NCBI RefSeq assembly: GCF_031877795.1
Contig: NC_133971.1
Coordinates: 18,015,171-18,079,170, forward strand
Reading direction: 5' to 3'
Length of the DNA: 64,000 nucleotides
Source of the DNA: Strix aluco
Lineage: Eukaryota; Chordata; Aves; Strigiformes; Strigidae
In this document: positions 47,570 to 58,800 of the stretch, in pieces
Numbering within the stretch: the stretch's first letter is position 1
How the letters are laid out: each line of letters begins with the position of its first letter
Position numbers and translations under genes: made by a program
Notes under the pieces: generated by a model
The model's input: only the letters and a program-made list of their open reading frames with translations
What the model was told of the DNA's origin: nothing
Databases searched by the model: none

Positions 47570-49709
47570 TGTCGTGGTTTAACCCCAGCCAGCAAATAAG
47601 CACCATGTAGCCCCTCATTCACAGAATCACAGAATCGTCTAGGTTGGAAAAGACCTTGAAGATCATCTAGTCCAACCATTGACCTAACATTGACAGTTCC
47701 CAACTACACCATATCCCTCAGCACTATGTCGACTCTACTCTTAAACACCTCCAGGGATGGGGACTCCACCACCTCCCTGGGCAGCACATTCCAACACCTA
47801 ACAACCCCTTCTGGAAAGAAATGTTTCCTAATATCTATTCTAAACCTTCTCTGGTGCAACTTGAGGCCATTACCTCTTGTCCTATCACTTATTATTTGGT
47901 TAAAGAGACTCATCCCCAGCTCTCTGCAACCTCCTTTCAGGTAGTTGTAGAGGGCGATGAGGTTTCCCCTCAGTCTCCTCTTCTCCAGACTAAACAACCC
48001 CAGTTCCCTCAGCCACTCCTTGTACAACATGTGCTCCAGACCCTTCACCAGCTTCATTGCCCTTCTCTGGACACGCTCGAGTAATTCAATGTCCTTTTTG
48101 TAGTGAGAGGCCCAAAACTGAACACAGTAATAGAGGTGCGGCCTCACCAGAGCCAAGTACAGGGGCAGGATCACTTCCCTGTCCCTGCTGGCCACACTAT
48201 TTCTGATACAAGCCAGGATGCCATTGGAACTTCTTGGCCACCTGGGCACACTTCTGGATCCTGTTCAGCCGGCTGTCAATCAACACCCCCAGGGCCCTCT
48301 CTGACTGGCAGCTCTCCAGCCACTCCTCCCCAAGCCTGTAGCGCTGCTGGGGGTTGTTGTGGTCCAAGTGCAGCACCCGGCATTTGGCCTTATTGAAACT
48401 CCTACAGTTGGCCTTAGCCCATCGCTCCAGCCTGTCCAGGTCTCTCTGCAGAGCCTCCCTACCCTCGAGCAGATCAACACTCCCACCCAACTTGGTGTCA
48501 TCTGCAAACTTACTGAGGGTGCACTCGATCCCCTCATCCAGATCATCAATGAAGATGTTAAACAGGAGTGGCCCCAAAACCGAGCCCTGGGGGACACCAC
48601 TCGTGACCGGCCGCCAACTGGATTTAACTCCATTCACCACAACTCTTTGGGCCTGGCCATCCAGCCAGTCCCTGCCCATCCAAGCCACGAGCAGCCAGTT
48701 TCGCCAGGAGAATGCTGTGGGAAATGGTGTCAAAGGCCTTACTGAAGTCAAGGTAGACAACATCCACAGCCTTTCCCTCATCCAATAAGCAGGTCGCCCT
48801 GTCGTAGAAGGAGATCAGGTTTGTCAAGCAGGACCTGCCTTTCATAAACCCCTGCTGACTGGGCCTGAGCATCTGGTTGTCCCGCATGTGTTGTGTGATG
48901 GTACTCAGGATGAGCTGCTCCATCAGCTTCCCAGGCACCGAAGTCAAGCTGACAGGCCTGTAATTTCCCGGATCATCCTTCTGACTCTTCTTATAATGGG
49001 CGTCACACTGGCCAATTTCCAATCTGTCGGGACCTCCCCGGTCAGCCAGGACTGCTGGTAAATGATGGAAAGCGGCTTGGCAAGCACCCCAGCCAGCTCC
49101 TTCAGCACCCTCGGGTGTATCCCATCCGGTCCCATAGACTTGTGTATGTCTATGTGATGCAGTGGGTCACTGACTATCTCCTCCTGGAATCTCATTCACT
49201 TGGAATCGGAAAAAAAGTAAAACTTGTGGGTTGAGATGAGAACAGTTTAATAACTAAAATAAAATATAATAATAACAGTAACAATAATAAAATATAATAA
49301 TAATAGTAATTAAAAGGAACATAATAAAAAAGAGAGAAATAAACCCCAAGAAAAGACAAGTGATGCACAATGCAATTGCTCACCACCCACTGACCGATGT
49401 CCAAGCAGCGATCCACCCCCTGCCAACTCCGCCCAGTTTATATACTGAGCATGATGTTCTGTGGTATGGAATATCCTTTGGCTAGTTTGGGACAGCTGTC
49501 CTGGCCATGCTCCCTCTCATCTTCTTGTACACTGCTTGCTGGCAGAGCATGGGAAACTGGGAAATGCTTAACTTAGTAGAAGCACTCACTACTTAGCAAC
49601 AACTAAACATCAGTGTGTTTTCAGTATTAGTCTCACACTAGATCCAAAACACAGCACTGTACCAGTTACTAGGAAGAAAATTAACTCTATCCCAGTCGAA
49701 AGCAGGACA
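47570..49709 (-). mobile_element. Solo LTR (family 1, copy 2), split by a CR1 insertion
   Basis: The LTR starts TGTCG and ends GGACA, with a perfect 5-bp target duplication CTGTG (47565-47569 and 49710-49714). Its two halves (47570-47622 and 49200-49709, about 563 bp in total) align with the LTR at 8608-9194. Everything between is one CR1. The TATA box and AT microsatellite are retained in the right half. About 30 bp present in copy 1 are missing next to the insertion joint. No retroviral genes remain. Confidence 0.9.
47623..49190 (-). repeat. CR1 LINE nested in LTR, 5'-truncated, minus orientation
   Basis: The element is 1568 bp, and a 9-bp duplication CTCATTCAC flanks it (47614-47622 and 49191-49199). 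The minus strand encodes RT from PDGIHPRVLKELAGVLAKPL (about 49130) through [56 protein letters not shown] and KFNKAKC-type blocks to [14 protein letters not shown]. The 3' end lies at 47623, with GATTCTGTGATTCT on the minus strand. At least two frameshifts (about 48650-48700 and 48200-48250) break ORF2, but the catalytic FADD box is kept. It is the best preserved CR1 in the window and younger than the LTR it interrupts. Confidence 0.93.
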
Positions 49710-49714
49710 CTGTG

Positions 49715-52700
49715 TAAGGAGGCAAGTCCAGCTTTTTGCCAACCGCACCAGAATAGGTTCTCTGACCCCTGGATGGGAGATGCTGTGAAAAACCATGCTT
49801 CTTCACCTTGCCTCGCCATGAGTGTTTTTTTCCCAGCTCTGCCTTCGTTGTGGTGCTTTCTGCTCTCCTTGTTGAGAGGAAGGAGTGGAGATGCCTCTCT
49901 TCCCTCTGGCTAGTCCCTCTGCTACACCGTCAGCCCTGGAGAGTGGACATGGCAGTCAGTCAGATTGTCTCTCCCAGGAACAAATATGTCATTGCGTCTA
50001 GCAGAACAAAGAGTAGAGGGTGGTCAGGATGGCTGAAGTACAAGATGAGGAGTGAATAAACCAACCCTTTCTGTCCGGGAAGGTAGAGAGAGGAGGAGGA
50101 GAAGAAAATTGGAAAACCTGCTTCTTTACGAAGAAAAATGAAAGAAGGGACTTGTAGCTGTAGGCTGAGGCACCTTCTATCCTGCCATGCAATCACAGGA
50201 GCTGAGCAAAGAGGCTGGGCCAGGACTGCTGATGGAAAAGGGCTACCAGTGGCCCATGACTGGTTCCTGTATTGTCCTGACAGCAGTGGAAGAGCAGATC
50301 TGAGCAAGCTGCATGAAGACAGACTGCACTGGGGATCTGCTTGGTGTATAAGTGTTTCTGTAGTCCTTTTAGTACCTATTCACCCACCTATGCATTTGGT
50401 ATTGGGCCTTTATACATAACACAGCATTTGGTGTGTTGACAGCTTTGATGGAGAACTTCTAGGAATGGTGATCTCTTTCCTCTGCAAGGATCTTCTTGCA
50501 GGCACCATAGCTTGCACTGTCTAATATCTGAGATCTGTCAGAGCCCTGGCCATGCTGTGCTCATTAACAGCCAGCTGGAAGATTGTCTTCTGCTGAGGAG
50601 CCACATCTTGTCTGCAACTCCTAGCAGACAGGCTGTACACACAGGGGCTTATTTTACTTAGTGAAGATGTGAGCTTTTTCAGTTGTAAATTGTAAAGTTT
50701 CAGTATGGTTTGGTGGCACCATGCCCTTGGTTTTCTCCAGTTCAACCTCCTGTTCAGAGCAGGACTGTTATGAACATTAGATCAAGGAGGATATGGCTTT
50801 GTGTAATCAAGTCATGAAAGGATTTCTGGGAATGGAGACCTATCACCACTTGAGCAACCTCAAGTGCAGAACACTCCTCCACACTCCTTCCAAACAAGTT
50901 TTTCCTCATGTCCATATGTCCACTTTATTTGGAATCAGTGTCTCCCACTGTATGTACCAGATGCAGTCTCCTAATGCTGCCCCTATTCAAGCTGTTTTTT
51001 GCCATATTTTATCCAAGAGTTTTTTCTTTTAATGCTGAGCTTTCTGCTGTGGCTGCAATCATGTCAAGAGGGACACTGTTTTCCTGGGATTGTCTTTGCC
51101 AATTTTATGATCTTCCCAGTCATATCTTGCCCTGCTGTCCAAATTGCAGGTGCTTTGAAGTCCAGTCCTGTGGCAGCTGAACCTTGATTCTGTAAACTGA
51201 AATAGGTGGGAGCTGTCTTTCCTAAGCACTGTCCAAACTTGGGCATTTAATTCCTTTTATTTCCTTTATTCCTTATTTGCCATTAACAGGTAGTCTGCAT
51301 GGGATTTCAGTATCTTGCTGTGTGTTCCTGCTCTCCATAGGAACAGTATCATAGTAATTAATGTCTTCTGTGTGCTTGGCGACTCCTTTCTGCAAAGGAG
51401 CCTTGAACCTCCAGACCACACGCTCTCTCCCACCTCAAAAGCAGTTTAGCTAGAAGTTCCTTTGAGCCAGTCAATTCATTTCCTTTTGGAAAGATAAGTT
51501 CTGCCATAAGAAGGAATAGGTGCATCCAGACAATACAGTGATTTTTTTTTTTCCCCAGTGTGAGTAAACCTAACCACTAAAACTGTAATGAGCATGAAGT
51601 TGTTTGAGAATGCTGCACCTCTGGGGCTGTTTGGGGAGCTAGGTATATCACCTCAGCTTTCTTTCTGCCTGTGAACATCCCTTCTTCCAAGACTAGTTTC
51701 CCAGGATCGCTGCTTTCTTTGTCAAATAACTTGCATTTCTTTGTTTTTGTTTGGGATAGGTAGTCCTCAGTATCAGGAATCCTTTGCATGTAATGTTTTC
51801 TGCACAAGCAATCTAATCAGCTAAGAATATGGACAAATGCAGGGTTAACATAGGAAAAACATGCCACGGTAAAAGAGAGCAACAAAAATGACTGTGAAAG
51901 CAACCAGTGATCTGCCAGGACTGATTTTTTACAGGCATGTGTATTTGTCCAAGGTGGGGTTGGCTCTGAGCTGTGCCAGTATATTGGGAGGAGGCAGGGA
52001 ATAGGACAGGACTTTTGTCCTAGCACTGTTCACAGCCCAAATCTTCCCGTGTGACGTGGGATGTGAGCTTAGTGGATCTTTGTGTTGATGGGTGCTTGTA
52101 AAGCTCCAGTTTGACTAATCAGGATCAAGCAATACAGATTCCTAGCATTTAATAGTCATCCCAGGAGGATGCAATACTGTGCCAGCAACAAGGACATTTT
52201 GGTTTAGAATTGCTTAGACCCTGCTTGTCAGGTTATGATGCACTTGGCTTCCTGCCACTGAGTGCATGCTTCCCTTCAAACGCTTACCCGCACGACTGAG
52301 AGGACTAAGTCTTGCTATAACTTAAAGCTGCTTGGTTGGGTTCCCCTCTCAAACTGGAGTACCATTGATCCAGCATCACTGATAATACCATTCACCACAT
52401 GCACGTTAAACAGATCTATATGGAGTAAAACCAAGCCCTCTCCCAGTCTTTGCCCATACTCCCAGCTGATTGTGTGGGGTTTTTTCACCCATAAGCTTCT
52501 TGCCTGATCTGCATTTCTTTTCCTTTGGGCAGCACAATTTTCTCACCATCCCCACCGTGTGCCTTTTACTGTCTAGGTCTTGTGGAAAGAGCAGGAGTTA
52601 GTAGTCTGAATTGCCTTTTCTGCCCAACGCCGATAGTTTCCTATTTGAAACCTGTTGCATGAGTTCCGTTAAGCTTCACAGCTCTCTATGGGAAGGGATT

Positions 52701-53074
52701 CTTGGGTTTAGCATGCTTTATGTATCTCGTTTAAACACCATTTAAAATGCTGTCTCTCAGAGGGCTGTGGTGCAGTTATAAACCAGACATGCAGAACATC
52801 ATTGTCAGTGGGAAAAACACTAACAGGTGACTGTAACTATTCCTATGATCGGTCAAACCTCTTTTTTCCCTTCATGTGAGCAAAATTCAGGCTTCTTCTT
52901 GGTCCTGAACCACCTGAGGGCTAAATGAAGCATGAATCCAGACTGGCCTGCTCATTAACCATCTTTCAGGCTTTCCTCACCCAAGATGTTTTATCTTTCA
53001 TGCTTCCTGAGCTCTGTGCTACCGGGATTCATCTCCTCTTAAACTTGCTGCCATGTGGCCCTGCCCCAGCAATA
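49715..53074. other. CORO2A: CORO2A intron 1, unique part l
   Basis: No exon was recognised. It includes a weak CR1-like stretch at about 50800-50960 and runs of T at 51541-51552. Short frames only. Confidence 0.5.
50800..50960 (-). repeat. Possible decayed CR1 fragment
   Basis: Blocks such as GGAATGGAGACCTATCACCAC, GAGCAACCTCAAGTG and GTTTTTCCTCATGTCCA follow the order of the reverse complement of the CR1 ORF2 C-terminus. Similarity is low and broken by indels, so this is a tentative call. Confidence 0.4.
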
Positions 53075-53079
53075 GGGAC

Positions 53080-53858
53080 TGCGAGAGAGGACTTGTAACT
53101 CCTTGAAACAGAGCCTGAGAGAAACAGGTCTGCAAGAAGAAACAGCCTGAGAATATTCTAAGCCAAGGAACGTCTCAAACACTTGCAAGTAATGAAACTA
53201 TAGTCACAGGCGGATAGTGTGGAGTTTGGAGCTGATAAGGTGGCCTGGATAGCACAGGATGCAGCTGGAGGAGGGAGACCTGTGGAGACAGGATGGTTCT
53301 GCTCTGGTGCATCTTGTAAAGTTTCAAGGGCCATCTGTCTGGTGAATGACCTTTGCTTCATTATCTACAAAATGCATATTAAAGTCGACACCCCTGCATA
53401 TGTTAGTGAAGATTAACAAGGTCATGCTAATTACATCATCCATGAAGCACCTTACCCCACCCCATACATGGGATATATGGTTAGGTGGGTCGACCTAGAG
53501 GAGAGGTAAGTGCATATAAATTGAGGGGGGGTGAGGAGTGAAGGGGAAGAAGTGAAGTGAAAAAGATGGATGCATCCCTTGTTGGCAGGACGGATGCAGG
53601 AACCCAGGCCGGTGATTGCTATTTCTACCTCTCTCTTTTCTTTTTTCCCTTTTTCCTTATTATCATTAGGTAACACAAGACATACTATATTGCTTGCCAT
53701 AACTCATTATATACTTGGTCAGTTATTGTGTATCCAGTTAGTAGATTGTGGGAAATTAATAAATGTTTGGACTTTGAGACTTGTCTCGCTGTTGTCCACT
53801 CTGTTGGGAATTTACGAATCTAAGTCACTTGTCTCCCTCGTTTGAGTGGGACATGACA
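53080..53858 (+). mobile_element. Solo LTR (family 4), plus orientation, close to CORO2A exon 2
   Basis: The element begins TGCGAG and ends CATGACA, with a 5-bp target duplication GGGAC (53075-53079 and 53859-53863). A TATA box (TATAAA, 53515-53520) and a poly(A) signal (AATAAA, 53758-53763) lie in U3-R-U5 order on the + strand, followed by a typical U5-like T-rich end. No retroviral genes adjoin it. It lies in sense orientation and ends 292 bp before the first CORO2A coding exon, so its promoter, if active, would read into the gene. The left edge depends on the duplication and is less certain than the right. Confidence 0.8.
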
Positions 53859-53863
53859 GGGAC

Positions 53864-54149
53864 TGCTGGTGCATGCACAGCCCAGCTGGCGGGTGATGGA
53901 GAGACCTGTCTTTTCTCTCCTGCACTCTCTTCTCTTCATCAGAGATACACAGTGAGTGCAGAGACAGGGCATCCAAAGGGCTGAAGATCAGCAGAGAAAA
54001 ACAGGGCTGCCACTTGCTTGCTGAGGGCTGGTGTGAGGAGCCCAATGGGGACGGTGAGCCTGTGCTGGGGAGAGGGAAGTGGGGGTCTGCAAGCCTTGCC
54101 AGGATGGCCTGTCCTTATGTCATGGGGTGTTGTGTTTCTTCCCTTGCAG
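53864..54149 (+). other. CORO2A: End of CORO2A intron 1 with acceptor
   Basis: This is a short stretch between the LTR and exon 2. It ends in TTTCTTCCCTTGCAG, a strong acceptor (AG 54148-54149). A good donor-like site, ACG followed by GTGAGC, lies at 54053/54054. It could close an alternative upstream exon with a minimal 96-bp intron. Confidence 0.6.
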
Positions 54150-54350
54150 ATGTCGTGGCACCCACAGTACCGCAGCTCCAAGTTTCGCCATGTGTATGGC
54201 AAAGCCGCCAGCAAGGAGAAGTGCTATGACTGCGTGCCCATCACCCGCAACGTCCACGACAACCACTTCTGTGCCGTGAACCCCCACTTCATTGCAGTGG
54301 TGACCGAGTGTGCGGGTGGGGGGGCCTTTCTTGTCATTCCCATCCACCAG
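54150..54350 (+). CDS. CORO2A: CORO2A first coding exon, coronin N-terminus
   Basis: This exon of 201 bp encodes 67 residues. It begins exactly with the ATG after the acceptor and ends in phase 0 before GTGAGC (54351). It carries the coronin N-terminal signature SSKFRHVYGK (residues 9-18), then NVHDNHFCAVNPHFIAVVTE and the Gly-rich ECAGGGAFLVIP that starts the first propeller blade. Coronin 2A is a type II coronin with a seven-blade WD40-type propeller. It binds actin-related partners and is part of NCoR corepressor complexes, where it links to nuclear actin in derepression of inflammatory genes. The position equal to Arg30 of coronin 1B, needed there for F-actin binding, is Pro here (VPITR). 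The start is supported by family N-terminus and by direct joining to the splice site. Confidence 0.95.
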
Positions 54351-55494
54351 GTGAGCTCCACCGAGGCGAGCTGGCTTTCAAGAGTGCATCAAGAGGCTAG
54401 AGGAGAGCTGGGCTTTCTAGGGAGCTAGATTGCACAGAGGGTATTCAGTTCATGCTGTTGCCCAAATTGCAAAATGATGGAAGGGGCCCCAGATGCCCTG
54501 AGAGGTGATTCCTGGGATGTGTGTACATTACCGCTTGCAAATTTTTAACACCTTCCTTAATTTCATAGCTCATTTGTCTTTCTTGTATAAGCAGCAGGAA
54601 CTGTGCTGTTCAGATGTTTGTCTCCGCAGAGAAATTGTTAATAAAAGCAGTTAGTAGATACAGAGGGCAAAAACTGAAAGGTGCTTTAGTGTCATGACTT
54701 CAGCTGTGACTAAAGGAGAATATGGTATGTTTTGCTCTACCTTCTCCTTTGTGAAGGAATGGAGACATGGCTATCAGGCAATGAAGCTCCTAAACTTCAA
54801 GTACTGATGCTGGAAAAAGTTTCTTTTCAGAAACAAATCCCATGTTTATGGGTTTTGATGGCTTAGGGATCTGATGAGAGGGAGAAGCTGGCTGTCTGAT
54901 GTTTATTGCTTCAGAAAAATTAGGCATGCACTAATGTGGATTAACTTCAGTATAAGATTATGAGCTTTCTGGAATCAGGGCAGAACAGATGAAAGACAAA
55001 AGTTCAGCCTTTAATTAAAAGTTAATTGATGGTGCTATTGCAATGCCACTGTTTCAATATATATTTGCTAAGGATGAAAGCGAACTGGCTATGCTTGAAG
55101 AACCTAGCACAGTTCTGGGCCCTTCTAGACTTTGTTTATTCATCTCCTTCACCACTGGTGCTGTTCAGAGACTGTCCTTCTAAAATTAACCACTACCCTG
55201 TTTTTCTTGACTGAGTCACTTCTGCCCCCTCGACCATGATCTGTTGAGGCTGAAGAACTTGTCTTTATCACAGAGCTGCATCTATAAGCAGGCAGCAGGT
55301 GAATGTGGGACATGGGGTGGGACCTAGCTTTCAAAGAGTTGGCAAAATGAGCTGAAGGTGCTTGCAGTGCTTACTATTAATTCTTCTGTCTTCTCACCTT
55401 TTCTCAGCTTGGCTAGTCTTCAGTAGCAATTCTTCCATTCTTAACATCTGCTCAGATACTCCACCCACATCTGAAATACTGCTTGCAGAAGTCA
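54351..55494. other. CORO2A: CORO2A intron 2, unique part a
   Basis: This follows the GTGAGC donor. No exon or repeat was recognised. Confidence 0.6.
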
Positions 55495-55860
55495 AAGGCA
55501 TGGTAGAACTAGAAGATACAGAAAAGAATAATTTAAGTATGTCAATGAAAATGTGAAATGGCTTTCATGTGAGGAAAGACTCTATAGGTTAGGCTTCAAT
55601 CAGTCTGGGAAAAAAGACAAATTGGCAACATACATAAAACTGTGAAGAAGGTGGGGAAGAAGCATAAGGAGCAATTTGTCTTGATTTGTGTGGTGAAGGG
55701 AAGGGAATCCTGGAGACCAGGGAGCAGACCATTAACAGCAGATGGGAACGCTTCTGCAGTTCAGATGTGGAGCACACTGCTCTGGGTACTGACAAGCCAG
55801 GAAGAATTTGAGGGGTTCCAAACAGGATGGAGTTATGGAGAGGAGTTGGTTTATGAACTA
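55495..55860 (+). repeat. Ancient CR1 LINE fragment
   Basis: The order of blocks (TAGAACTAGAAGATACAGAA, GAGGAAAGACTCTATAGGTTA, CAGTCTGGGAAAAAAG, then GATGTGGAGCACACTGCTCTG and GGGGTTCCAAACAGGATGG) parallels the C-terminal part of ORF2 in old CR1 lineages. All frames are broken. It lies in sense orientation to CORO2A. Confidence 0.68.
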
Positions 55861-58800
55861 TGTTTGTTCAGGTAGTTCAGGAAGTCACCTTGAAGCTTGA
55901 CCTTTGGTGGTGGATCAGGGAGAGCATCTGTATGCACTGTGCTTTGTACAGCCATTCTCTGAATACCTGTTTGCTGATCTTGGACCAGCTGGGATCGGGG
56001 CGATGTGCTGAGTAATGACAAACTCACTCAAGTTTGTTGAAGGGGGAGCACTGCCAAGAGCAAATGCTGCTGCACTGTATGCAAGCTCCCAATTTATTAC
56101 CACCTGTTTACATAGGTTTTTTTTTACTTTTGCATCCTACTGACCTCCAAGTTTTGCCTGTTTACTGCTCACACACTCACCACACTCTGCAGGTGGTCTT
56201 TTTTAGTGCTGTTTTTCACACAACGTGGTGTTCCATAATGTTGCCTCAGTTATCCACAATCTTTCTTCTTACCTCAAGATCAGTTTACATTTTTCTAACC
56301 AGCAATTCTTAATTCCCACACCTGTTCCTGACCCCATGCTGTGGGGGGAGAGCAGCCTCAGCCAGCCACAGAAAGAGGTCCCTTGAGTCTGGGGGCTCTG
56401 ATATCAGTTACTTTTTTTCATTATATGCTTCCAAACTGGTGCCTCCTGGTGAAAAGCAGCAGCTTTTGACTTGTGCTCCTGGTGGTGGTGTTTCTTGCTG
56501 CCACCTCCTCCTGTGGTGGTGACCCATGGTAGATTTGTACTAGGATCTTGGCTTGTGCCCCCAGCTGCCAGGGCACTGAAGGCAGCCCAGTCTGGAGATG
56601 TGTGCCTGGGATGGTATTGCCCTCTCATGATGGACAGCTGATCTGTGGTTACTTTTGACTGGATTCACAGGGAGTAGCCACATCCAGAGCATGCCACAGT
56701 CTGGAGGAAGAGCCCAAGAGCCAGGAGATCATGTTTAACCAAAGCGGGAGATCGTAGCTGGGACAGGGAAAGCTGCACTTTCCCAGGGAGGTTGAACAGC
56801 CTGCCTGGGAAGTTGCTCTTGTACCTCCAATGCTGTTTTGAGTTCATTCTGCATGTGCTACTGGAGGGGCTGCCTGCCTCAGGACATGCTCAAATGCAGG
56901 CTCAATCTCGCTCGGTTTAACCATGCCTCCTTGCTTGTTTGTTGTCCTCCTCTCCTGCTAAGTCATGGACACCCAACTCTCTCTTACCTCCTTGAACAAA
57001 TACCACTTCTTGCCTTCTCCACCATTCTTCCTCTCTGAGAGCCTGGGGGTGAAGTAGGGTTGGGAGCAACAGAGGTTATTTAGCAAAGAGCTCTTTGCCA
57101 TAGATAGCCTCCTTTCAGCAGACCTTTGCATTCAACCTGAAGAAGAATTAGTTGAATATTTGCCACCACTTGGAGAATGGTCTTCTGTTGCTGGATGTGT
57201 CAGGTCCTTATGAAGATGTGCTATTGAAGCCAGCTGGGTGGAAAGGCAGGACAGCTCACCAGGGAGGGAAGTAGCTGTGGCCACAGGGCCTGCCTGGTGC
57301 CCAGAACAGACTGAATGCCTTTGTAAATCTTGCAAGTCTGAGGAGGCATGGGCTGAGTGACTGTAACTGGGAGATGAGCTGTTTTCCCACAGTGTGACCT
57401 GGGTGTAGGTTGGTTTCTGACAGATGTGCTTGGGAAGTACATGCACCGCATGCCTAGGAAGGATCTTGACTCAGAGGGCAATTTTGTGGCTTTTCTTTGA
57501 AAGACAAAGGCCTGCCTTTATCCTTCTCGGATGACCAGACTTAGTTGAGACTGTGTCTGTCTCTTCCTTTGCAGCATAAAGCAGAGTGATAGCAAAATGA
57601 GAACAAAGTCCCAAGAGACAGGGAGGTATTTGTGTCCAAGTCTTTGCAGTCTCCAGTCTTTCAATGTGTCAGCACCAGGTGTGAAAGGGAGGATGTCTGT
57701 GGTTGTGTAGACCTCCTAGACACAAGCCCTGCTCCCTTCTCTCTGGGGCCAAGGTCTATGAAATGAAACCTGTGATGACCCCTCAGGCCTCATCTAACTG
57801 ATGCCATATGTGAGTGCTGTGCCGTGATGTGATGTTAAGGTGTATTAGTGCCCTTTGGAGAACACCTGAGAGGTGAGGCTGACCCATCTCACAGTAATCT
57901 ACCTTGTACAAATCTGCTGGGAGAGTTTTAACAGCTGTCCCACTAGAAGTAGTTTTTGTCAAGGAACTTCGACTTTGGCTACTTTTCAGAAATGCTGGGA
58001 GTTTAGAAAGCTAGTGGTTGAAAAATTACTCATTTTCAAGCTCTGCACATAACTTCAGGTGCCAATGACACCACCTCTAGTTACTGAAATAGTTTTCAAT
58101 CTGTAGAATTCAATTTCCCCCAGCTGAAGATCTTCACTTCCACATGCAGATGTGCATCTGAGACCAACAGCTCTACCTGTCATATGTTTGTTGGCAGCCT
58201 GGGGGTTCATGTGTTGTGGGTCCTGCTTTGTCCCGGGGCTGCAGGGTTGCACTGGGGCAGGTGGGACTGGTGACTGGGAGGGCAAGGGCTCCTTTTCCAG
58301 GGCCAGTTGAGCCTGCTGGGGACAAGGGCGTAGGAGAGCCTTGCAGGATGGGGTAGGCAGAGCAGGCTTGGGGCAGCCTGGGAGTCTCCCAGATGGAGTG
58401 GGAACAGACAGGCAGCCAGCTCTGGGAGGGGACAGAGTTCCCATAGGGATCAAGGGATCCCTGTGGAGCTGGCTGCCCAGCCCGTTGAGTTGCCAGCTTG
58501 AAACCAAGCCCTGAAGCCTACAAAAGGACACCGTGGGTGGGGGAACGCTGCTTATTAAAGGCCTTTTATCTCTCTTCTGCCTTCCCAAGTCACTTTGCAT
58601 TGTCGCTGTTATAAAAGGGAATTGTTTTAGACTGTAGTGTAAAAAAAGCAGTCTTTTACATTTCAAAGCCCTCTGAGTGTTCAGTTTAAATCAGGTTAGT
58701 CCCAGTCTATGTGACAAACTTTCCAGTGAAGCCACACATCATGTCCTGTTCTGCATTCAAAGTGGTACAGATTTTCAAGGCCAGGAAGATTACATCCTAG

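Noticed and set aside
54018..54149. Coronin frame extending to a TTG at 54018 as a possible start
   Set aside because: TTG is not a credible vertebrate start here. The acceptor at 54149 and the family N-terminus place the start at 54150; only the in-frame ATG at 54045 is kept as a weak finding.
58055..58666. 203-codon minus-strand frame in CORO2A intron 2
   Set aside because: Pro/Ser-rich composition over a GC-rich patch, no domain, no splice context, and it lies inside an intron of an opposite-strand gene.
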